DNA of 5,073 bases, from contig CAAEVD010000172.1 in the NCBI GenBank assembly GCA_900759435.1, positions 1-5,073 on the forward strand. The letters run 5' to 3'. Positions 1 to 4,997 of the stretch are shown here, piece by piece; positions within the stretch are counted from its first letter, which is position 1, and every line of letters begins with the position of its first letter. The notes under the pieces are model-generated. The model was not told the DNA's origin. It searched no databases and worked only from the letters and a program-made list of their open reading frames with translations. The stretch comes from an uncultured Collinsella sp. Lineage in GTDB: Bacteria; Actinomycetota; Coriobacteriia; Coriobacteriales; Coriobacteriaceae. The translations under genes were made by a program, and so were the position numbers.

Positions 1-581
1 CGCCACGTAATATGCGGCCCGCAATCAAAGCAGGCATCGGGCTGCGCGTGAAAACGCCGGTCGAGTGGGTCGGCATACTCCGCGGCGCACTTGGGGCACA
101 TGGGAAAACAATCCATCGACGTGGCCGCTCGGTCATAAGGCAGCGATCGGATGATGGTGAAGCGTGGGCCGCAGTTAGTGCAGTTGATAAAGGGGTAGTG
201 ATAGCGTCGGTCGGCGGGATCGAACAACTCGCGCAGGCAATCGTCGCAGGTGGCGATATCGGGCGAGACGAGCGTCGTGTGCGCGGTCTGGTCCTGCGAT
301 GCTACGATGCGAAAACCCTGTTCACTGGCGGCATCCCAACCGTTGGCTGCCAGGTCCATAGTCTCGACATGCTCTACGCGGGCTGCCGCAGGCGCATGCT
401 CAGAAAGCGCGGCAACAAAAGCATCGAGCGCATCGGCCGGAGCATGCGCCTCGATGTGCACGCCGTCGCCCGCATTGAGCACCCAGCCGCAAATGTCATG
501 CGCCGTGGCCTCGCGATACACAAACGGTCGCATGCCAACGCCCTGCACAATGCCCGTCACATGAATATGCACATGCCGCAT
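1..581 (-). CDS. hypF: HypF carbamoyltransferase, N-terminal part (cut by left window edge)
   Basis: HypF takes the carbamoyl group of carbamoyl phosphate, activates it as carbamoyl-adenylate and transfers it to the C-terminal cysteine of HypE, the first step in making the cyanide ligands of [NiFe] hydrogenase. The 193 visible codons contain an acylphosphatase domain (residues about 3-90) with the signature GIVQGVGMR, its catalytic arginine R18 and the asparagine N36 in GWVLN. A HypF-type zinc-finger region follows with four CxxC pairs at C112/C115, C134/C137, C162/C165 and C184/C187. The intervals of 18, 24 and 18 residues are exactly the family's spacing. The YrdC-like and Kae1-like domains (roughly 550 further residues) would lie left of the window. 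The start ATG (579-581) is preceded by a GAGGGG Shine-Dalgarno at about 590-595. The gene lies downstream of nikR on the same strand, which suits nickel-dependent hydrogenase maturation. The family identity is near certain. Confidence 0.96.
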   Translation of the reverse strand, partial: MRHVHIHVTGIVQGVGMRPFVYREATAHDICGWVLNAGDGVHIEAHAPADALDAFVAALSEHAPAAARVEHVETMDLAANGWDAASEQGFRIVASQDQTAHTTLVSPDIATCDDCLRELFDPADRRYHYPFINCTNCGPRFTIIRSLPYDRAATSMDCFPMCPKCAAEYADPLDRRFHAQPDACFDCGPHITW

Positions 582-604
582 GCGACACCCCTCATCAAAA
601 CCGA

Positions 605-675
605 CCAAAAAGGGACAGGTTTATTTTGGTAGGTAAAACTTCTAAACCTGCCAAAACAAACCTGTCCCTATTTGG
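605..675. repeat. Long imperfect palindrome between nikR and hypF
   Basis: The arms 611-634 and 646-669 are inverted repeats: 22 of 24 positions are Watson-Crick, plus one T-G pair (630/650) and one A-C mismatch (623/657). The loop is 11 nt (635-645). Pairing continues outward with one mismatch through 605-609 and 671-675. Read on the minus strand, the downstream arm ends in CCC followed directly by TTTTT (611-607), as in an intrinsic terminator. A third copy of the inner motif, TTTGGCAGGT, sits at 671-680 and can pair perfectly (10 bp) with 646-655, so two alternative folds exist. The element ends only about 10 bases before the hypF ribosome-binding site. It could be a nikR terminator, a hypF attenuator, or a dispersed REP-like palindrome; the sequence alone does not decide. 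Confidence 0.9.
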
Positions 676-685
676 CAGGTGCGCT

Positions 686-699
686 GCGGGAAATCCCGC
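686..699. repeat. Small hairpin at the nikR stop codon
   Basis: GCGGG (686-690) and CCCGC (695-699) pair around a 4-nt loop and overlap the nikR stop codon (699-701, minus strand). No T-run follows on the minus strand, so it is not a canonical terminator by itself. It may protect the mRNA 3' end. Confidence 0.5.
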
Positions 700-1211
700 T
701 ACAGCCCCAGGCTCTGCTTGGTGGCGGCGCACGTGAGCTCGCCGTGCTTAACGCCGCGCAGGCCCAGCAGACGGTCGGCTAGTTCGTAGACGCGCTCGCT
801 GCGACCCTTGAGCGCCAGAATCTCCAAGCAGTTGTGGTGATCCAGATGCACGTGCATGGTCGATACGATCTCGTTGGTGTAGTCGTGCTGCACCTCGTCC
901 AGACGGCGCGTCAGGTCGCCGGTATGGTGGTCATAGATCATGGTGAGCGACCCGATAACGTGCTCATCGGGCGTGCGCATCTGCTCCTTGGCGATCGAGG
1001 CGCGAATCAGGTCGCGCACGGCCTCGGAGCGGTTGGCCACGTCGCCGCGGCGCGCGATCTGCTCGTCAAAACGGCGCAGCAGGTCGTCGGGTGCGGTAAC
1101 CGAAAAACGGACCAGCTCGGAGCCGGAGCCACTACAGTGGCAGCCCGCGTCACCGTCCGCCCCGTGCGGATGCTCGTGCTCGTACCCGCAGCTGTGCTCG
1201 TGTTCGGCCAC
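699..1211 (-). CDS. nikR: NikR, nickel-responsive ribbon-helix-helix regulator with His/Cys-rich N-terminal tail
   Basis: NikR is a tetrameric cytosolic repressor that binds operator DNA when loaded with Ni(II), classically shutting off nickel uptake. Residues about 31-75 form the ribbon-helix-helix DNA-binding domain, including the segment RSEAVRDLIR. The C-terminal half (about 84-165) is the ACT-like nickel-binding and tetramerisation domain. The expected high-affinity Ni ligands are all present: H109 in VQH, H120 and H122 in HVHL, and C128 in NC. The 170-residue length exceeds the roughly 130-140 usual for the family because of a tail of about 30 residues with H4, H6, C8, H12, H14, H16, C24, H25 and C26. 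The start is GTG (1209-1211), one base after the stop of the upstream small gene; no in-frame ATG or GTG lies closer to the DNA-binding domain, and no good Shine-Dalgarno is seen, so translational coupling is likely. The family call is firm; the role of the tail is inference. Confidence 0.95.
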   Translation of the reverse strand: MAEHEHSCGYEHEHPHGADGDAGCHCSGSGSELVRFSVTAPDDLLRRFDEQIARRGDVANRSEAVRDLIRASIAKEQMRTPDEHVIGSLTMIYDHHTGDLTRRLDEVQHDYTNEIVSTMHVHLDHHNCLEILALKGRSERVYELADRLLGLRGVKHGELTCAATKQSLGL

Positions 1212-1212
1212 C

Positions 1213-1461
1213 TTACATCAGCTTCACGGAGCCGACGGAGTTGTGGTCGGCCTCGATGGCCTCTTCGTAGCCCTCGAGTGCGTCGTGGGCCTCGTGCAGC
1301 GCGGCCATGGCGGCCTCGAGCTTGGCGCCGATGCGCTCCATGTCAAAATTCTCGGTCGCATGCAGCAGCTGATGGCTCCACTCGTGAGCGAGCTCGATGG
1401 TATCGTCGACCTGCTTGACGCTCATGGCAAGCTGGCTCATGTTCATTCCGACGTCATGCAT
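1213..1461 (-). CDS. Small helical protein of unknown function, first gene of the nikR unit
   Basis: I do not recognise a family for this 82-residue acidic protein. It has no signal peptide or membrane segment and should be almost wholly helical, probably two helices (about 9-36 and 41-72) joined near N38/F39. Histidines H26, H30 and H34 are spaced i, i+4, i+8, so they would line one face of the first helix. H56 and H59 lie in the second helix and H73 follows. With NikR directly downstream (one-base gap), a metal-binding or NikR-partner role is a reasonable guess but is not shown. The N-terminus is methionine-rich (M1, M6, M8, M13). The ATG at 1459-1461 is chosen because AAAAGGAGA (about 1468-1476) lies at a good distance, 7 nt from GGAG. 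That strong ribosome-binding site and the tight coupling to nikR argue for a real gene. Confidence 0.8.
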   Translation of the reverse strand: MHDVGMNMSQLAMSVKQVDDTIELAHEWSHQLLHATENFDMERIGAKLEAAMAALHEAHDALEGYEEAIEADHNSVGSVKLM

Positions 1462-1500
1462 GGGAAATCTCCTTTTGTATGGGGCAGTTCAGTGGTTCAG

Positions 1501-1506
1501 ATTTTA
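1501..1506 (-). promoter_or_regulatory. Possible -10 box for the small gene-nikR operon
   Basis: TAAAAT on the minus strand (within TAGTAAAAT) matches the -10 consensus at 5 of 6 positions. It would start transcription near 1494, giving a leader of about 33 nt with the ribosome-binding site at 1468-1476. No convincing -35 lies 16-18 bp upstream (AGCTGC at 17 bp). If the terminator at 1531-1571 is real, the operon's promoter must lie in this short interval. An 8-bp-period direct repeat GTTCAG (1487-1492 and 1495-1500) sits just downstream of the box. Confidence 0.35.
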
Positions 1507-1530
1507 CTACGCCCGCTCTGCGCGCAGCTG

Positions 1531-1571
1531 CATAAGAAAACGGGTACGAGTCTGTGCGACCCGCACCCGTT
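1531..1571 (-). terminator. Rho-independent terminator downstream of trxA
   Basis: On the minus strand the arms at 1571-1560 and 1550-1539 form a 12-bp stem (ten Watson-Crick and two G-U pairs) with a 9-nt loop. It is followed by TTTTCTT. On the plus strand the two G-U pairs become A-C mismatches and no T-run follows, so the structure is built for minus-strand transcripts. It lies about 120 nt beyond the trxA stop and before the nikR-operon promoter, separating the two units. Confidence 0.7.
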
Positions 1572-1692
1572 CACTGGGGGCTGTTTGTAACTACCATACT
1601 ATCCGTGGTCGCCCGCGCCGCACCCGGCGGTCCGGCGAGCGGTGCAAAACCGCTCATGGACGGCAGGCAGACGGTAACATGTAACAAGCGTA
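1572..1692 (-). other. trxA 3' region, no gene seen
   Basis: These 121 bases between the trxA stop and its terminator hold no credible coding sequence. They contain a perfect 7-bp hairpin, GAGCGGT (1637-1643) with ACCGCTC (1649-1655) around a 5-nt loop, and a short direct repeat CCGGCG near 1624-1637. Without a T-run or recognised RNA family signature this is probably just a structured 3' untranslated region, although a small 3'-derived RNA ending at the 1531-1571 terminator is possible. Confidence 0.35.
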
Positions 1693-2013
1693 TTACAGAT
1701 GCTTCTCCAGCAGCGCCTGCAGTCTCGCCTTGGGCAGAGCGCCAACCGAGCGGTCAATCTCCTCGCCGTTCTTAAACACAATCAGCGTGGGGATGCTCAT
1801 GACGCCATACTTCATGGCCAGGTCCTGGTTGTCGTCGACGTTGCACTTGGCAACGGCGAGCTTGCCCGCCAGCTCATCGGCAACCTCGTCAACGATGGGC
1901 GAGAGGGATCGACAGGGCCCGCACCACGGTGCCCAAAAATCGACCAGCACGGGCAGGCTGTCGTTAACGATGGAATCGAAGTTCTCGGGGGTAATCTGAT
2001 TAATGTCAGCCAT
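1693..2013 (-). CDS. trxA: Thioredoxin
   Basis: This is a classic 106-residue cytosolic thioredoxin, a dithiol-disulfide reductant recycled by thioredoxin reductase and serving ribonucleotide reductase, methionine sulfoxide reductases and peroxiredoxins. The active site WCGPC is at residues 30-34 (C31, C34), the buried aspartate is D25 in VDFWAPW, and the cis-proline is P75 in SIPT. Length and single-domain architecture are typical and there is no signal peptide. The ATG at 2011-2013 is chosen because GGAGGT (2018-2023) sits 5 nt before it and the protein then begins at the usual family position. A longer in-frame reading to GTG at 2097 would add 28 residues without homology and overlaps the leader. 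No trxB lies next to it in the window. It appears monocistronic, with its own divergent promoter and the terminator at 1531-1571. Confidence 0.97.
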   Translation of the reverse strand: MADINQITPENFDSIVNDSLPVLVDFWAPWCGPCRSLSPIVDEVADELAGKLAVAKCNVDDNQDLAMKYGVMSIPTLIVFKNGEEIDRSVGALPKARLQALLEKHL

Positions 2014-2031
2014 GGTGACCTCCATAATGCG

Positions 2032-2048
2032 ACGCGGCTCGGCCGCGT
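2032..2048 (-). other. Leader hairpin upstream of trxA
   Basis: ACGCGGC (2032-2038) and GCCGCGT (2042-2048) form a perfect GC-rich 7-bp stem with a 3-nt loop, about 9 nt upstream of the trxA Shine-Dalgarno. It would form in the trxA 5' leader and may affect message stability or ribosome access. Confidence 0.5.
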
Positions 2049-2067
2049 AAAACTCAGTACGACCGTG

Positions 2068-2073
2068 CTTATA
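2068..2073 (-). promoter_or_regulatory. Possible -10 box for trxA
   Basis: TATAAG on the minus strand matches the -10 consensus at 5 of 6 positions and would give a leader of about 48 nt containing the 2032-2048 hairpin. No good -35 is seen at 16-18 bp. An alternative is the A/T-rich TATAAA reading of the palindromic segment near 2112-2118, which overlaps the plus-strand -10. Confidence 0.35.
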
Positions 2074-2080
2074 CCCAGCC

Positions 2081-2105
2081 GCCCGCAAAGCAACCACTCG
2101 CGGGC
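2081..2105. promoter_or_regulatory. Inverted repeat between divergent promoters, candidate operator
   Basis: GCCCGC (2081-2086) and GCGGGC (2100-2105) are perfect inverted repeats 13 bp apart. With one mismatch they extend to 2077-2109. The element covers the expected -35 region of the plus-strand promoter (-10 at 2116-2121) and lies just upstream of the candidate trxA -10. That is where a shared regulator would act. On the plus strand a CTTTT run follows, so a terminator-like reading is possible, but no plus-strand gene lies upstream. Confidence 0.4.
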
Positions 2106-2115
2106 AGCTCTTTTA

Positions 2116-2121
2116 TATAAT
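2116..2121 (+). promoter_or_regulatory. -10 box TATAAT for the UDG-like gene
   Basis: A perfect TATAAT lies 28 bases before the chosen ATG. Transcription would begin near 2128, leaving a leader of about 22 nt with GGAGAG (2141-2146). The -35 position has no consensus match, so an activator may be needed. This placement also rules out the ATG at 2120 as the start, because it lies inside the -10 box. Confidence 0.6.
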
Positions 2122-2149
2122 GGTGGGCACGCAAACGATTGGAGAGCGC

Positions 2150-2725
2150 ATGTCCACGTCACAAAGCCAGAAAAAAGAAGCCATCGCCCAGGCGGCCGAG
2201 CAGGAGCTCACATCGCTTGCGGTCCGTGGCGTGCGTATCGCGGGCAACGCGTGCTCGCCGATCGTGCTGGTCAAAGGCGATTTGGACGAGGCCGAGCGTT
2301 CGGGTGGCGAGCTTGCCGCCGGCCCGGATGGCGCGGCGTTGCGCAAGGCGCTTGGGGCCATCGGCTACGCGCCCGAGGATTTTTGCGTGCTGGCAAGCGT
2401 CGCCGGCGTGGGTGACGGAGCGGTCGCGGTGGGCGAGACTCTGCCGTGCGAGCTGTTCCGTGAGGCGCTTGAGGCTTTGGACCCCGAGGCGGTGCTACTG
2501 CTCGACAACAACGCGGCTGACGCCATGCGCGAGACCTACGCCGATATGCTCGTGGCGATCGATGACTTCGACACCGCCATGCTCAAGCCCGGCCTGGTCG
2601 CCCATGTGCAGGGCCGCCGCGTGCTCGCGCTCGACGGTTTTGAGGCGGCGCTCACTGACAAAGCCGCCAAGCAGCGCATGTGGGCATACATCAAGCAGCT
2701 GACCCCGGCAGCCGCTCCGCTGTAG
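2150..2725 (+). CDS. Diverged uracil-DNA-glycosylase-fold protein, probably catalytically inactive
   Basis: This 191-residue cytosolic protein has no familiar exact family, but its order of motifs follows family-4-type uracil-DNA glycosylases. A strand ending in VLVKGDLDE (39-47) stands where UDGs have VGEAPG. Next come GELAAGPDGAALRKALGAIGY (53-73), resembling the G-FVG-AG-LLD helix. CELFREAL...DPEAVLLLDNNAADAM (100-126) resembles the helix-strand 'P-vv-LG--A'. VLALDGF (158-164) stands where the HPS motif would be, and a final KQRMWAYIKQL helix (174-184) ends the fold. The catalytic motifs are changed (GEAPG to GDLDE, HPS to DGF, no TN at 82-84), and only three cysteines remain (C35, C79, C100), arguing against an intact four-cysteine Fe-S site. 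ATG 2150 is used because of GGAGAG at 2141-2146. The gene is monocistronic, divergent from trxA and convergent with the kinase. That it is a gene is firm; the fold is an inference from pattern only. Confidence 0.85.
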   Translation: MSTSQSQKKEAIAQAAEQELTSLAVRGVRIAGNACSPIVLVKGDLDEAERSGGELAAGPDGAALRKALGAIGYAPEDFCVLASVAGVGDGAVAVGETLPCELFREALEALDPEAVLLLDNNAADAMRETYADMLVAIDDFDTAMLKPGLVAHVQGRRVLALDGFEAALTDKAAKQRMWAYIKQLTPAAAPL

Positions 2726-2789
2726 CGGATTGGCGCCGGCGAGCGATTGTCTGGCGGGCAAGGCACGCCTCGAGATCGGCGCCGCACTT
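2726..2789. other. Convergent gene junction, no canonical terminator
   Basis: These 64 bases lie between the stops of the plus-strand UDG-like gene and the minus-strand kinase. GGCGCCG (2732-2738) and CGGCGCC (2777-2783) form a 7-bp inverted repeat about 40 bases apart, and TCCGCT/AGCGGA (2716-2729) straddles the plus-strand stop. Neither is followed by a T-run on either strand, so termination may be factor-dependent or lie within the neighbouring gene. Confidence 0.4.
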
Positions 2790-4067
2790 CTACATCACAG
2801 CGCGCAGCTCAAACCGATCGCCGTTAATGCGGAACTGGCAGTTGCCGTTCATGCGTTCGACGGCAAGCTTAATGCTCTTGGTTCCAAAGCCGTGTCCGGT
2901 GTGCCCGGCTACGGGCATGCCGTCGACCATGCGCGGCGCGCGGTCAAACGTGTTGGAAACTAACAGCAGCAGCTGGCCGTTCTCTAATCGCAGGTCAAAG
3001 TTGACGAATCGCTTTCCTTGGGGTGCGGTGCTTGCGGCGGTGATAGCGTTTTCCAAGGCATTTGAGAGCACGCTAAACAGGTCGGCGTCACCTACGTGGA
3101 TGGTTTCGGGTACGGCGGCGCGCAGGTTGGCGGTAATGCCGTTTCTATTGATATCCGAGTTAAATGACGAAAGCGCGATGTTTACGGTCTCGTTGGCGCA
3201 GAAGCGGCGTACGGCGGTGCGGTCGCCGGCTTCGCAGAGTTCGTCGATGCGATCGAGCGCCTCGTCGGTGTGGCCCTCTTCGATTAAAGCGGCCAGGCCG
3301 CGTAGGAAGTGGCGCATGTCGTGGCGAAGAATCGACAGCTCGCGCCCAGATTGACGCCAAGCCTCGAGCTCTTTGATGGCGGCGCTGTCGCGGGTTTCGA
3401 GCATCCAGCGCTCTCGCTCGGCGGTTTCCTTTTCTTCGTATTCGCGCAGGTAAACGGCAAGAAACATAAGATAGAAGGCACAGAGCGCAAATGCCAAAAA
3501 CTCAACCGTTACCACCGAGCCCGAGTGGAACAGCGTGGTGTAGACGTTGGTGGCATAGTCAAAGACGTAATAGACGAGCGGCAGGATTAAAAGGATGCCC
3601 AGTTCGGTGGTGCTTTTAATCGCCAAGCGCGGACCGATGTCGCCGGCCCAATGCAACAGGACGGCAAAGACGGCGAGTGTGGTCGCGATGCGCGCCAGAT
3701 AGTACGCGATCTGAGAATCGGTTGCGGCAAAGGCGGCGATGCCCATCCAATTGCTGAACTGGCAGCTCAGATAGGCACTCGTAATGCCGAGCACGGCAAG
3801 CAGCGGGCTCAGGCGGTAGCGCGCGCACAGGTAGACGATAAGCGGCAGGTGCACGGCAAGTGGATAAACCTGTCGGGCAAATAGTTCGCCGCCAACGACA
3901 TTGGCGATCGAAAAGGCAGCGCCGGTCACGATGCCGACCAACACCAGTTCAAGCGCATGACGCCGGTTGATCTCGACACCGCACAGCGCCGCCGAGGCAA
4001 AGACGCCAAAGAGCAGCGTCGTGGCGTGGTGGATTGCCCAAAGGACCATTTCGACCGAGGAGACCAT
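2790..4067 (-). CDS. GHKL-type membrane sensor histidine kinase (AgrC-like)
   Basis: This 425-residue kinase should autophosphorylate in response to an unknown extracellular or membrane cue and pass the phosphate to the adjacent LytTR regulator. The N-terminal half (about 8-207) is a string of six or seven hydrophobic membrane segments with no large extracellular loop, as in AgrC-type receptors. A charged, probably coiled-coil linker (about 207-245) follows. The H-box is LRHDMRHFL with phosphoacceptor H249, the N-box is NALEN (336-340), and the G-box GHGFG (391-395) lies in a short GHKL ATPase domain that ends at the C-terminus. The start ATG (4065-4067) overlaps the stop of the response regulator by one base (TGATG), with GGGAG about 8 nt upstream, so the pair is co-translated. 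No agrB or agrD-like gene lies in the window, so the ligand is unknown. The kinase class is firm; signal and targets are not visible. Confidence 0.93.
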   Translation of the reverse strand: MVSSVEMVLWAIHHATTLLFGVFASAALCGVEINRRHALELVLVGIVTGAAFSIANVVGGELFARQVYPLAVHLPLIVYLCARYRLSPLLAVLGITSAYLSCQFSNWMGIAAFAATDSQIAYYLARIATTLAVFAVLLHWAGDIGPRLAIKSTTELGILLILPLVYYVFDYATNVYTTLFHSGSVVTVEFLAFALCAFYLMFLAVYLREYEEKETAERERWMLETRDSAAIKELEAWRQSGRELSILRHDMRHFLRGLAALIEEGHTDEALDRIDELCEAGDRTAVRRFCANETVNIALSSFNSDINRNGITANLRAAVPETIHVGDADLFSVLSNALENAITAASTAPQGKRFVNFDLRLENGQLLLLVSNTFDRAPRMVDGMPVAGHTGHGFGTKSIKLAVERMNGNCQFRINGDRFELRAVM

Positions 4068-4789
4068 CAGTGTCTCCCACCCTCAAAGCGAACCGCAAAG
4101 TAGGCGTCTTGGAATCCCTGCTTGCAGCTGCGCGAAAGCGGGATGCACGCACCCGAGCGCATGACGATGTCCGTGCGGTCAAAGTGATCGATATTGCGCA
4201 GGTTGACCTGGTAGCTGCGGTGGCATTTAAAGAAGACTGCGTTTTGCTCCAAGCGGTCCTCGACGCTGCGGAACGACTCGAGTGCCTCGATATCGCGTTC
4301 GTCGCGCAGGCGGAAGACCACGTGCTTGTTGCGCGCCTCGGCATATTCGATGTCGGACAGGCGCAGGGCGTGGTAGCCAAAGGACGTTTTGATCACGAGC
4401 TCGTCGGTTGCCGCCGGGCGCATGCTCGAAAGCTCGTCGAGCAACTGCGCCAGGCGTTCGTAAGTCACGGGCTTGAGCAGATAGTCGAAGGCGCGGACCT
4501 CGTAGGATTCCAGCGCGAACTCGGGCGACGAGGTGAGGAACACCAGGCGCACGGCGGTATCGGCCTGGCGCAATTCGCGCGCGGTGTCCATGCCGTTGAC
4601 GAGCGGCATGATCATGTCGAGCAGGATGATGTCGGCGCGCGATGCGGCATGGCGGGCCAGCAGGTCCTCGCCGCGCGTGACGAGCGCAACATCGACCGCC
4701 GTGTCCGTCTCGCTCGACCAACGGTCGATCATCCGGTGCAGTCTATCTAGAAAAGCGACGTCGTCGTCGCAGGCAATAATCTTGAGCAT
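4067..4789 (-). CDS. LytTR-family response regulator
   Basis: This 240-residue AgrA/LytR-type regulator is the partner of the downstream kinase. Its receiver domain (about 1-120) has the acidic pocket CDDD (7-10), phosphoacceptor D58 in LLDMIMP, T86 in FLTSS, and K106 in YLLKP. A LytTR DNA-binding domain (about 130-235) follows, with the characteristic segments VFFKCHRSYQVNLRNI (185-200) and IPLSRSCKQ (216-224). Such regulators usually bind pairs of short direct repeats near -35. The ATG at 4787-4789 is chosen because it gives the standard receiver start MLKIIACDDD and is preceded by AAGGGGG about 6 nt away; an in-frame TTG at 4876 would add 29 residues without family similarity. The gene is first in a two-gene unit, and its stop overlaps the kinase start by one base, so expression is coupled. 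Confidence 0.95.
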   Translation of the reverse strand: MLKIIACDDDVAFLDRLHRMIDRWSSETDTAVDVALVTRGEDLLARHAASRADIILLDMIMPLVNGMDTARELRQADTAVRLVFLTSSPEFALESYEVRAFDYLLKPVTYERLAQLLDELSSMRPAATDELVIKTSFGYHALRLSDIEYAEARNKHVVFRLRDERDIEALESFRSVEDRLEQNAVFFKCHRSYQVNLRNIDHFDRTDIVMRSGACIPLSRSCKQGFQDAYFAVRFEGGRH

Positions 4790-4997
4790 TCTGAGCCCCC
4801 TTAGTAGTTCGATTTTGCCACATTGGGTGCGGACCGCTCGCGGAGGCGTGTCCCATTTGCGCCCCACGTCGCGCAACTCGCGCCGAGCGGTATTGCGGTG
4901 GCGAAAGATGCCTCCTGCGCTATCGAGAGCTCGGCTATCCTCAGCTTGCCAGTTCGAAAATGGACCCGACCCAAGATCGAATCTTTATTTCAACTTT
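4790..4997 (-). promoter_or_regulatory. Upstream region of the two-component operon, no gene seen
   Basis: No credible coding sequence is present here. It should hold the operon promoter, but I see no strong -10/-35 pair; CAAAAT (minus strand, near 4813-4818) is a weak -10 candidate. Internal structure includes an 8-bp inverted repeat ACCGCTCG (4833-4840) with CGAGCGGT (4884-4891). Two GATAGC direct repeats (minus strand, about 4919-4940) lie roughly 15 bp apart and could be LytTR-type paired sites, although they do not match the known consensus. Confidence 0.35.

Noticed and set aside
12..632. Open plus-strand reading frame of about 206 codons
   Set aside because: It lies codon-for-codon antisense to hypF, whose protein has all family signatures; the plus-strand translation has no recognisable domain.
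940..1590. Long plus-strand frame opposite nikR and the small gene
   Set aside because: It is antisense to clear genes, Ser/Ala/Arg-rich from GC bias, and has no ribosome-binding site or family similarity.
1674..1696. GTAAC repeats and a GTAA-N8-TTAC dyad near the trxA stop as a NikR operator
   Set aside because: They lie upstream of the 1531-1571 terminator and nearly 200 bp from the nikR-operon promoter, and the arms are too short to count.
2014..2097. 28-residue N-terminal extension of thioredoxin from a GTG
   Set aside because: The strong GGAGGT at 2018-2023 and the family's usual start point to the ATG at 2011-2013; the extension overlaps the promoter and leader hairpin.
2120..2149. 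Earlier ATG at 2120 for the UDG-like gene
   Set aside because: The codon lies within the perfect TATAAT -10 box, so it would not be in the transcript.
1699..2415. Plus-strand frame crossing trxA and into the UDG-like gene
   Set aside because: It runs antisense through an unmistakable thioredoxin and out of frame into the next gene.
4034..4750. Long plus-strand frame opposite the response regulator
   Set aside because: It is antisense to a gene with complete receiver and LytTR motifs and has no domain of its own.
4790..4876. 29-residue extension of the response regulator from a TTG
   Set aside because: The added residues have no receiver-domain similarity, and the ATG at 4787-4789 has its own AAGGGGG ribosome-binding site.
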